Part shown: positions 1 to 5,235 of the stretch, piece after piece
Layout of the letters: each line of letters opens with the position of its first letter
Numbering within the stretch: the first letter of the stretch is position 1
Assembly (NCBI GenBank): GCA_017941505.1
Contig: JAGAWH010000062.1
Span: forward strand, 1 to 11,541
DNA from: Faecalicoccus sp.
GTDB lineage: Bacteria; Bacillota_I; Bacilli_A; Erysipelotrichales; Erysipelotrichaceae
Length of the DNA: 11,541 nucleotides
Reading direction: 5' to 3'
Notes under the pieces: generated by a model
What the model saw: the letters and a program-made list of their open reading frames with translations, nothing else
Told to the model about the DNA's origin: nothing
Databases searched by the model: none
Program-made: the position numbers and the translations under genes

Positions 1-12
1 AACCTCTTTCAT
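1..12 (-). CDS. 5' end of a divergently transcribed gene (partial, product unknown)
   Basis: Reading the minus strand from position 12 gives ATG followed by codons for K, E and V before the window edge. A strong ribosome binding site, AGGAGGTG, lies on the same strand at 28-21, with 8 nt between it and the ATG. Only four residues are visible, so no function can be given. A weak candidate promoter on this strand is TTGTAC (73-68) and TATGCT (49-44) with an 18-bp spacer. The tandem 19-bp sites at 94-137 lie just upstream of that -35, in a position suited to an activator. The call rests on the ribosome binding site and spacing, so it is moderately likely but unproven. Confidence 0.5.
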
Positions 13-93
13 TTGATTCACACCTCCTGATGAAAACATAGCTAGCATACATAATCATTAGAAGATGGTACAAGTAATCTGAAAATCGTTTGA

Positions 94-137
94 GACATTT
101 TCCCACGATAACTATTAAGACATTATCACTTGATAAC
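94..137. repeat. Tandem pair of 19-bp sites, candidate regulator binding sites
   Basis: On the minus strand the motif GTTATC-N7-AATGTC occurs twice: at 112-94 and at 137-119. All 12 defined bases are identical in both copies and the copies are 25 bp apart, start to start. They lie between two divergent transcription units: about 20 bp upstream of a possible minus-strand -35 and about 30 bp upstream of the rplM -35. Paired direct sites with fixed spacing are typical of dimeric activators such as response regulators. That role is inference. Confidence 0.5.
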
Positions 138-168
138 CACAATTATAAGAAATTAAAACAATAATTCA

Positions 169-197
169 TTGACAATTATTTTGAATTTGAATATCAT
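169..197 (+). promoter_or_regulatory. rplM-rpsI promoter
   Basis: A perfect -35 TTGACA (169-174) and a -10 TATCAT (192-197) are separated by exactly 17 bp. Transcription should start near 204, giving a leader of about 56 nt before the rplM start. This is a housekeeping sigma-A type promoter, as expected for ribosomal protein genes. Confidence 0.8.
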
Positions 198-217
198 ATT
201 ATTTGGCTATACTCTGG

Positions 218-251
218 CCTTTGAGCCCCGGTAACGCTCAAATCAAGGAGG
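218..251 (+). promoter_or_regulatory. rplM leader hairpin, candidate L13-type autoregulatory leader
   Basis: TTTGAGC (220-226) pairs with GCTCAAA (236-242) around a 9-nt loop, a 7-bp stem inside the short rplM leader. CC at 218-219 could also pair with GG at 247-248 across a TCAA bulge, which would bury part of the AAGGAGG ribosome binding site (245-251). Firmicutes rplM transcripts are known to carry an L13 leader element. Size and position fit, but I could not match this to the family consensus. Confidence 0.5.
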
Positions 252-259
252 AAATAGAA

Positions 260-697
260 ATGCGTCAAACAACTATGGCTAAACCAGCCGATGTAAAACG
301 CACTTGGTATGTTGTAGATGGTGAAGGACAAACTTTAGGTCGTCTTGCAACAACATGTGCTCATGTTCTGAGAGGAAAACACAAACCTACATTTACACCA
401 AATGTGGATTGTGGCGATTATGTAATCGTAATCAATGCTGACAAAGTCGATATGACTGGTAACAAGTTGAATACTGAAAAGTATTACAACCATTCTGGTT
501 ATTTCGGAGGCTTACGTGTTCGTACAGCAAAAGAAATGAAACAGAAATATCCAGTTGAATGGGTTGAAAGAGCAATTAAGGGTATGCTTCCTCATACAAA
601 ACTTGGTGATAAGATGCGCACTCATGTTTTTGTATATGCAGGCAGCGAACATCCACATGCTGCTCAGAAGCCTGTTGAATTAAAGGTGAAAGGATAG
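260..697 (+). CDS. rplM: 50S ribosomal protein L13
   Basis: This encodes ribosomal protein L13 of 145 residues, an early-assembly protein that binds 23S rRNA in the large subunit. The family features are visible in order: WYVVDGEGQTLGRLAT near residues 16-31, LRGKHKPTFTP, the central VIVINADKV and NKLNTEKYYNHSG segments, AIKGMLPHTKLG, and the C-terminal VYAGSEHPHAAQKP. The start at 260 is chosen because AAGGAGG lies 8 nt upstream. An in-frame ATG at 203 would add 19 residues unlike L13, would lie at or before the predicted transcript start, and would read through the leader hairpin. rpsI follows after 12 nt, the conserved rplM-rpsI operon. The family assignment is certain. Confidence 0.98.
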   Translation: MRQTTMAKPADVKRTWYVVDGEGQTLGRLATTCAHVLRGKHKPTFTPNVDCGDYVIVINADKVDMTGNKLNTEKYYNHSGYFGGLRVRTAKEMKQKYPVEWVERAIKGMLPHTKLGDKMRTHVFVYAGSEHPHAAQKPVELKVKG

Positions 698-709
698 GAG
701 GAATAGAAA

Positions 710-1117
710 ATGGCTGCGAAAAAATCAAATATCGTTCAGTACATTGGTACAGGACGTCGTAAGAAATCTGTTGCTCGTGTATTCTTACGCCCGGGAACTG
801 GAAATATCGAAGTAAACGGAAAAACATTGGATGAATATCTTCCATATGAAACATTACGTATGGTTGTTCGCTCACCTCTAGAATTAACTAATACATTAGA
901 TCAGTTCGATGTATTAATTAACGTTCATGGTGGTGGATTCACTGGTCAGTCCGGTGCTATGCGTCATGGTATCACTCGTGCTTTAATGGAAGCAAGTGAA
1001 GACTATCGTCCGGTATTAAAAGCTGCAGGATTTGTTACACGTGACCCTCGTGGTAAAGAACGTAAGAAATACGGTCTCAAAGGTGCACGTCGCGCTCCAC
1101 AGTTCAGCAAGCGTTAA
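710..1117 (+). CDS. rpsI: 30S ribosomal protein S9
   Basis: This encodes ribosomal protein S9 of 135 residues, a small-subunit protein whose basic C-terminal tail reaches towards P-site tRNA. Diagnostic segments are [19 protein letters not shown] near residues 11-29, the VNVHGGG-type segment read here as [46 protein letters not shown], and the conserved C-terminal FSKR. Length is close to the usual 130. A strong AGGAGG (696-701) overlaps the end of rplM and lies 8 nt before the ATG, so the two genes are translated from one mRNA. An intrinsic terminator follows at 1142-1171. Nothing unusual is seen in the protein. Confidence 0.98.
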   Translation: MAAKKSNIVQYIGTGRRKKSVARVFLRPGTGNIEVNGKTLDEYLPYETLRMVVRSPLELTNTLDQFDVLINVHGGGFTGQSGAMRHGITRALMEASEDYRPVLKAAGFVTRDPRGKERKKYGLKGARRAPQFSKR

Positions 1118-1137
1118 TTCTCTCATTATTGTTTTAC

Positions 1138-1171
1138 GCACAAGCTCATACAAATTGTATGGGCTTTTTTT
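1138..1171 (+). repeat. 34-bp direct repeat, left copy (contains terminator)
   Basis: The 34 bases starting GCACAAGCTC and ending in seven T are identical to 1660-1693, 522 bp downstream. The two copies bracket the HicB-like gene and its promoter. Past the copies, both flanks continue with GA and partial similarity that reaches AATAC, hinting at an old duplication. Confidence 0.9.
1142..1171 (+). terminator. Intrinsic terminator of rplM-rpsI (copy 1)
   Basis: AAGCTCATAC (1142-1151) pairs with GTATGGGCTT (1157-1166) with one G-T wobble, followed by a run of seven T (1165-1171). It lies 24 nt after the rpsI stop. The sequence from 1138 to 1171 recurs exactly at 1660-1693. Confidence 0.88.
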
Positions 1172-1178
1172 GAGGGTA

Positions 1179-1207
1179 TTGAAATACGTAATAATACGTG
1201 TTATAAA
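1179..1207 (+). promoter_or_regulatory. Promoter of the HicB-like gene with candidate operator
   Basis: A -35 TTGAAA (1179-1184) and a -10 TATAAA (1202-1207) are separated by 17 bp. The heptamer AATACGT occurs twice, at 1183-1189 and 1193-1199, one helical turn apart. ATAATACGTGTTAT (1191-1204) is a near-perfect palindrome (12 of 14 symmetric positions) that overlaps the -10. HicB proteins commonly repress their own promoters, so this is a plausible autoregulatory operator; that part is inference. Confidence 0.65.
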
Positions 1208-1238
1208 GGAAAGGAACTTTATTCTAGGAGGAGATACA

Positions 1239-1640
1239 ATGTCTAAAGTGAGTTATCCTGCAGTATTTCATTTTGAAAACAATTCATATTGGGTGGAGTT
1301 TCCTGATTTAGAAGGATGCTTTTCCTATGGAGATACTATTGAATCTGCATTTAATTCTTCAAAAGAGGCTTTAGGATTATATTTAGATCAAGATGATGAT
1401 TTGTATGTGCGATCAATTTCAGAGCCTTCTCAAATGAGTAATATTATAAAACAATATCCGGGTGAAGTAGTTATGCTGGTAGACTATGATTCTTTAGAAT
1501 ACGCAAAACTTTTTAAAAATAAAGCAGTAAAGAAGACTTTATCCATACCGGAATGGTTAAATGATGCAGCCATAAAAGAGAATGTTAATTTCTCTGCTGT
1601 GTTACAGGAAGCTTTGATTTCTAAATTAAATCTTAAGTAG
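1239..1640 (+). CDS. HicB-like antitoxin family protein, solitary
   Basis: This 133-residue protein matches the two-part plan of HicB antitoxins. Residues 1-50 (YPAVFHFENNSYWVEFPDLEGC, then FSYGDTIESAF and SSKEALGLYLD) form the degenerate RNase-H-like domain that binds and blocks HicA mRNA interferase. Residues about 97-133 (KKTLSIPEWLNDAAIKEN, then FSAVLQEAL) look like a ribbon-helix-helix DNA-binding tail. The start is set by AGGAGG at 1226-1231, 7 nt before the ATG; the open frame extends upstream but through rpsI and the terminator. No HicA-sized gene (about 60-85 codons) lies beside it on either strand, so it is an orphan here. It may act as a stand-alone regulator, or serve a distant HicA. 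By eye the gene is more AT-rich than its neighbours, consistent with transfer. Confidence 0.85.
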   Translation: MSKVSYPAVFHFENNSYWVEFPDLEGCFSYGDTIESAFNSSKEALGLYLDQDDDLYVRSISEPSQMSNIIKQYPGEVVMLVDYDSLEYAKLFKNKAVKKTLSIPEWLNDAAIKENVNFSAVLQEALISKLNLK

Positions 1641-1659
1641 GTTAGAATCTATTTTTGAG

Positions 1660-1693
1660 GCACAAGCTCATACAAATTGTATGGGCTTTTTTT
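1660..1693 (+). repeat. 34-bp direct repeat, right copy
   Basis: This is an exact copy of 1138-1171, here with one extra T in the tail (eight T in total, to 1694). It forms the same hairpin and ends 31 nt before the start of the small membrane protein gene. Confidence 0.9.
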
Positions 1694-1694
1694 T
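1664..1694 (+). terminator. Intrinsic terminator after the HicB-like gene (copy 2)
   Basis: AAGCTCATAC (1664-1673) pairs with GTATGGGCTT (1679-1688), followed by eight T. It lies 23 nt after the stop at 1640 and has the same sequence as the rpsI terminator. A weak promoter may be embedded in it for the next gene: TTGTAT (1677-1682), 17 bp, TAAACT (1700-1705). Confidence 0.87.
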
Positions 1695-1724
1695 GATGAT
1701 AAACTAAATACAGGAGTGATTAAA

Positions 1725-2120
1725 ATGAGCGATAGAAAATACTTAAATGAAAACCAACATCAAAGATCTGTTCGTAAGCTGAGTCTTATCAGTAAGATAA
1801 TGATGATTATCGGCGGACTTGGTTTTCTTGGATGTGGCTTTATGTTGTTTGGACATTTTATCGACTACAATAAGGTGCCTTTAATTGGCTTTGGCTGGAT
1901 CTTATGCGGTGGCTTATTTGGTGTTGGATTGGTTTTGGCTGTTATGGCCAATTCACGAAAAATCATGTCGTATAATTTACAGGAAAGTCTTCCTGTAATT
2001 AAGGAAGGAATGGAAGAAATCACACCAATGGTAGATAAAATGGCAGATCAGATGTCTCCTTCTTTGAAAAAGGCGGCCAAAGATATCGCCGAAGGGGTAA
2101 AAGAAGGAATGGAAGAATAG
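1725..2120 (+). CDS. Small two-helix membrane protein, function unknown
   Basis: I do not recognise a named family for this 131-residue protein. Residues 1-21 are polar and basic. Two hydrophobic helices follow, at about 22-46 (rich in G, M and I) and 52-75 (GFGWILCGGLFGVGLVLAV), with a short loop between them, so both ends probably face the cytoplasm. The tail, 82-131, is charged and helical, carries KEGMEE twice (93-98 and 126-131), and contains ITPMVDKMADQMSPSLKKAAKDI-like amphipathic repeats. From memory, similar tails in other Firmicutes proteins lead into C-terminal zinc ribbons; none is present here and the frame closes normally. AGGAGTG (1712-1718) supports the start at 1725 rather than an in-frame ATG at 1677 inside the terminator stem. 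No terminator separates it from the patatin gene. Confidence 0.8.
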   Translation: MSDRKYLNENQHQRSVRKLSLISKIMMIIGGLGFLGCGFMLFGHFIDYNKVPLIGFGWILCGGLFGVGLVLAVMANSRKIMSYNLQESLPVIKEGMEEITPMVDKMADQMSPSLKKAAKDIAEGVKEGMEE

Positions 2121-2134
2121 TAACTCGAAATGTT

Positions 2135-2162
2135 TTGGTACAATTTTGTGGAATGCTATAAT
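2135..2162 (+). promoter_or_regulatory. Promoter of the patatin-MFS-lysR operon
   Basis: A perfect -10 TATAAT (2157-2162) carries an extended -10 TGC (2154-2156) and a -35-like TTGGTA (2135-2140) at 16 bp. Transcription should begin near 2169, leaving only about 15 nt of leader before the patatin start at 2184. Confidence 0.7.
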
Positions 2163-2183
2163 AAAAAAGAAAAGGGGAACTTT

Positions 2184-3035
2184 ATGGAGAAAACGGGAAT
2201 TATATTTGAAGGAGGGGCCATGCGCGGTTTATTTACAGCCGGTGTCATGGATGTATTATTAGAAAACGGAATTGAATTTGATGCGGGTATCGGAGTTTCT
2301 GCCGGAGCTACTTTTGGATGTAACTATAAGTCCAAGCAGATCGGCAGAGTATTGAAATACAATTTGGAAAATTGTAAAGATGTCCGCTATGGAAGCTACC
2401 GTTCTTTTTTTAAGACAGGAAATGTATTTGACCGGGAATTTGTTCGATATGATCTTCCTGAAGTCTTATATCCTTTTGATTATGAAACCTATAATGCCAA
2501 TCCCATGCCGTTTTATATAGTCGCAACAGACTTAGAGACAGGAAAAGCTGCATATCGTAAATCAACCATCTATTCAGATATCGATATGGAATGGTTTATC
2601 GCATCCTCTTCGATGCCGATTGTCTCTCAGATTGTAGACATAAATGGACAGAAGCTGTTAGATGGCGGTGTAGGAGATTCTATCCCTATCCATTTTATGG
2701 AGCATATGGGGTACAAAAAGAATGTTGTTGTGCTCACGCAGCCCAAAGGCTATGTCAAAAAGAAGAATAATTTATTACCGCTCATTCGTGCTATGTACAA
2801 GGATTATCCGGATTTTATTAAAGCGATTGAAAACCGACACATCATCTACAATCAAACGACAGATTATTGTTTCAAACAGGAGAGTAAAGGCAATGCCTTT
2901 TTATTCTATCCTTCCAAGCCGCTGGATGTTACCGCAATGGAAAGAAATCCGGATAAGCTGCAGGCTGCCTATGATGAAGGTGTACAATGTGCTTTATCAA
3001 AATTGGATGCATTGAAAACGTTTTTAGAAAAGTAA
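2184..3035 (+). CDS. Patatin-like phospholipase family protein (YjjU-like)
   Basis: This is a 283-residue serine hydrolase of the patatin fold, expected to remove acyl chains from phospholipids or other esters in the cytoplasm. All three family signatures are present: the oxyanion-hole segment EGGAMRG (9-15), the nucleophile elbow GVSAG (37-41, Ser39), and the catalytic Asp in LDGGVGD (Asp160). The Ser-Asp dyad is therefore complete. Overall sequence and length fit the bacterial YjjU-like branch; no signal peptide or membrane segment is seen. The start at 2184 is supported by AAAGGGGA (2171-2178) and by the GGAMRG motif lying at the usual distance from the N terminus; an upstream ATG at 2130 precedes the promoter. 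The MFS gene begins 13 nt after the stop. The substrate cannot be read from the sequence. Confidence 0.93.
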   Translation: MEKTGIIFEGGAMRGLFTAGVMDVLLENGIEFDAGIGVSAGATFGCNYKSKQIGRVLKYNLENCKDVRYGSYRSFFKTGNVFDREFVRYDLPEVLYPFDYETYNANPMPFYIVATDLETGKAAYRKSTIYSDIDMEWFIASSSMPIVSQIVDINGQKLLDGGVGDSIPIHFMEHMGYKKNVVVLTQPKGYVKKKNNLLPLIRAMYKDYPDFIKAIENRHIIYNQTTDYCFKQESKGNAFLFYPSKPLDVTAMERNPDKLQAAYDEGVQCALSKLDALKTFLEK

Positions 3036-3048
3036 TAAAGGAGAGTAC

Positions 3049-4236
3049 ATGGAAGTCAGTAAAAAAGAATTTGGGGCCTTTGCACTATTGGATGCATTAT
3101 ATTGGGCTTTTTTTGCATCATCGGTTGGTTTTTTAACGACATATATGCTGGCATGTGGTTTAAGTAATTCAATCTTAAGTATTGTCTTGGCTATCTACAT
3201 GTTATGTGCATTTCTTGGTGCTTTTTTCTGGGGTGGCTTATGCGATAAGCTCAAAAGCAATAAAAAAGTATTTATCCCGGAATTTGCGACAGCCGGTGTT
3301 TTAGCTTTGATTATTTTCTTTATGGCAAGTCGGAATATCTGGGTATCCGCCTGTCTTTATCCTCTGCTTGGTTTCTTGTTGATTCCATTAGGTTCCAATC
3401 TGGATTCCTGGATGCTTCGAAACTTTAACCAGAGCGGTGAAACTTACGGCAAGGCAAGAGCGATGGGTTCGGTTGGTTTTGCGGTTACGATGTTAATATT
3501 GGGGAATCTGATTAACTCGCTTGGCTATATCGTCCAGCCAATCGCTATTATCCTTTTTTCCGTACTGGTTGTTCTTTTGGGCTTATGGATGCGCGAGAAA
3601 CGCTTCGAAGTGGTTATGACCATGGAGGCTGTAACAGACAGCGGTTCCTTAAAAGATTTGTTTAAGATCAAGCCGTATATGTTTGTGTTGATTATCTTAT
3701 TTTTGGTAGGCTTATCGATTTCACCTGTCAATAACTTGAAAATTGTCTTCCTGCAAAGTGTAGGTGGCGATGTATCGATGTTAGGTCTCGATTCGTTTAT
3801 CGGTGTTATGGTACAGGCTTTATTTATCTTTGGCTCCGGTTTATTAAAACGGATCCCTGTGAATCTAAGATTATTCTTGATTCCGGCCTTTGTGTTAGGA
3901 ACTCACCTTATGAACTTGTTTGCGGTAACTCCATATATGATTATTGCCGGTACGGTTTTAAATAATGTTTCCTATGGTATTATGCTGCCGACACAAAGAG
4001 AGATTACCGAATACAGTGTACCTTACGCATTGAAAAACAGAGCACACAGCCTGGGTGATGCGATGTATTCGAGCTTCTCCGGCATGATGGCTTTATTATA
4101 CAGTGGTATTTTAATTGATAGTTTTGGGGCACGGTCAGTTGCCTTACTAGGCGTTGTGATTATGATCATTCCGGTGGTAATGACAATCAAGCGGATGATC
4201 GCAAATGAAGGTCTGGGCAAGCGAAATTACGATTAA
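3049..4236 (+). CDS. MFS transporter (MFS_1-like, 12 TM)
   Basis: This 395-residue protein is hydrophobic throughout, with about 12 membrane helices in two bundles separated near residues 185-205 by a charged stretch. It belongs to the major facilitator superfamily of secondary transporters. The loop after helix 2, GGLCDKLKSNKK (62-73), resembles the conserved MFS loop, and YGKARAMGSVGFAV (133-146) resembles the R-x-x-GS-x-GF segment of the LacY/nucleoside-symporter-like branch. Neither the substrate nor the direction of transport can be deduced. AAAGGAGAG (3037-3045) directs the start at 3049. The gene lies 13 nt after the patatin stop and 9 nt before lysR, so one mRNA probably carries all three. 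Confidence 0.92.
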   Translation: MEVSKKEFGAFALLDALYWAFFASSVGFLTTYMLACGLSNSILSIVLAIYMLCAFLGAFFWGGLCDKLKSNKKVFIPEFATAGVLALIIFFMASRNIWVSACLYPLLGFLLIPLGSNLDSWMLRNFNQSGETYGKARAMGSVGFAVTMLILGNLINSLGYIVQPIAIILFSVLVVLLGLWMREKRFEVVMTMEAVTDSGSLKDLFKIKPYMFVLIILFLVGLSISPVNNLKIVFLQSVGGDVSMLGLDSFIGVMVQALFIFGSGLLKRIPVNLRLFLIPAFVLGTHLMNLFAVTPYMIIAGTVLNNVSYGIMLPTQREITEYSVPYALKNRAHSLGDAMYSSFSGMMALLYSGILIDSFGARSVALLGVVIMIIPVVMTIKRMIANEGLGKRNYD

Positions 4237-4245
4237 AGGGATAAT

Positions 4246-5130
4246 ATGGAACTTAGACAATTGAAATATTTTATGGATGTGATTGAATCCAGCAGCTTTA
4301 CCGAAGCCGCTGAGATCAACTACATATCCCAATCTGCGATATCGCAGCAGATGAAACTGTTAGAAGATGAATTAGGGGTACAGCTGTTAGTGCGTCGTGG
4401 TAAGAAATTTACCGTTTCACCGGCAGGAGAATATCTATATCGGCATTGTAAAGCGATATTGGATGATGTCGAAAGATTGAAGCGGGAAACAATTCGCCGC
4501 GGAGAAGACGATGAATCCCAATTAAGAATCGGTGTCTTACGAAGATATGATTGCACGGAGCTGCATCAAGCTTTGATACAGTTCTCCAAAACATATCTGG
4601 AAGTGGATGTATCCATAACCTTTGGCGACCATGAACAGCTTTATCATATGTTGAAAGAAGGCAGGGTCGATATGTTAATCAGCGACCAGCGCCGTAAATT
4701 CAGCGATGAATATGAAAATATCATTTTTTCCAGAGCCCCGGTATCTATCGAAATTTCTACAAATCATCCGATTGCCCGCCTTGAAAAGGTCGATATGGAA
4801 GGTTTGCGGGGATATCCGTGTATTGTAGTATGTTCAACGGAAGAGCAGGAAAAAGAACGGGATTATTTTGTGAATACCTTGAATTATCCGGATCATCTTC
4901 TATGGGTGCGAAGCATGGAAGAAGGACATTTGATGGCAGCCGGAAACCGCGGCTTTATGCCGATGGAAGAAGCCGGGACACTTAAGCCCTGCAGGGAAGG
5001 ATTGACTCGCATTCCTTTATATCGCAAGGGAGCACGGCTAACTCAGAATTACTGCATTTTCTGGGAGAAGGTCCATGCCAATTACTATATTGAAGAATTT
5101 GCGGATTTAATTATGAAATTGATGAACTGA
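4246..5130 (+). CDS. LysR-family transcriptional regulator
   Basis: This is a typical LysR-type regulator of 294 residues. It opens with MELRQLKYFMDVIESSSFTE, has its helix-turn-helix at about 18-37 (AAEINYISQSAISQQMKLLE), followed by ELGVQLLVRRGKKFTVSPAG and a linker helix, and then an effector-binding domain from about 92 to the end. Such proteins activate a nearby operon when a small molecule binds. Here lysR is co-directional with, not divergent from, the CMD-flavodoxin-ADH-NTF2 operon that starts 105 bp downstream; that operon is the likely target. The weak AAAGGG (4235-4240) overlaps the MFS stop, so translation is probably coupled to the transporter. A terminator overlaps the stop codon. 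Confidence 0.95.
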   Translation: MELRQLKYFMDVIESSSFTEAAEINYISQSAISQQMKLLEDELGVQLLVRRGKKFTVSPAGEYLYRHCKAILDDVERLKRETIRRGEDDESQLRIGVLRRYDCTELHQALIQFSKTYLEVDVSITFGDHEQLYHMLKEGRVDMLISDQRRKFSDEYENIIFSRAPVSIEISTNHPIARLEKVDMEGLRGYPCIVVCSTEEQEKERDYFVNTLNYPDHLLWVRSMEEGHLMAAGNRGFMPMEEAGTLKPCREGLTRIPLYRKGARLTQNYCIFWEKVHANYYIEEFADLIMKLMN

Positions 5131-5158
5131 TGAAGATATGCTTCATCAGTTTTTCTTA
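5125..5158 (+). terminator. Intrinsic terminator of the patatin-MFS-lysR operon
   Basis: AACTGATGAAG (5125-5135) pairs perfectly with CTTCATCAGTT (5141-5151) around a 5-nt loop, an 11-bp stem followed by a T-rich tail. The lysR stop codon TGA (5128-5130) lies inside the left arm. Confidence 0.88.
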
Positions 5159-5179
5159 TTTATTAGGCCCAAAAATGAA

Positions 5180-5209
5180 ATTGAGCAACAATCATGATTT
5201 CTATACAAT
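5180..5209 (+). promoter_or_regulatory. Promoter of the CMD-flavodoxin-ADH operon with dyad symmetry
   Basis: A -35 TTGAGC (5181-5186) and a -10 TACAAT (5204-5209) are separated by 17 bp. The dyad ATTG-N5-CAAT (5180-5192) covers the -35, and a 10-bp palindrome AATCATGATT (5190-5199) sits in the spacer. These are good candidates for regulator contact, perhaps by the LysR protein just upstream, although the classical T-N11-A spacing is not met exactly. Confidence 0.6.
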
Positions 5210-5235
5210 TTTCTTAACAAATGGAGGACAACAAT

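Noticed and set aside
203..259. An upstream ATG that would add 19 residues to L13.
   Set aside because: It lies at or before the predicted transcript start and runs through the leader hairpin. The added residues are not L13-like, and a strong ribosome binding site serves the ATG at 260.
576..875. A 99-codon open frame on the minus strand across the rplM-rpsI junction.
   Set aside because: It lies antisense to two certain ribosomal protein genes, has no ribosome binding site and resembles no protein family; it is a shadow frame.
1032..1238. An open frame continuous with the HicB-like gene that could have been a HicA fusion.
   Set aside because: The extra residues come from rpsI read in another frame and from the terminator; no HicA signature is present and the AGGAGG at 1226 defines the start.
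1138..1694. The two 34-bp repeats read as a CRISPR array or as transposon ends.
   Set aside because: There are only two copies, in direct orientation and 522 bp apart, with a host gene between. No transposase is present, and each copy is fully explained as a terminator hairpin.
1677..1724. An upstream ATG for the small membrane protein.
   Set aside because: It lies within the terminator stem and has no ribosome binding site; AGGAGTG points to 1725.
2130..2183. An N-terminal extension of the patatin.
   Set aside because: It overlaps the promoter, including the -10 at 2157-2162; the conserved GGAMRG motif is correctly placed with the start at 2184.
5221..5235. An alternative start for the CMD-like protein.
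   Set aside because: This ATG overlaps the GGAGG that serves the start at 5236.
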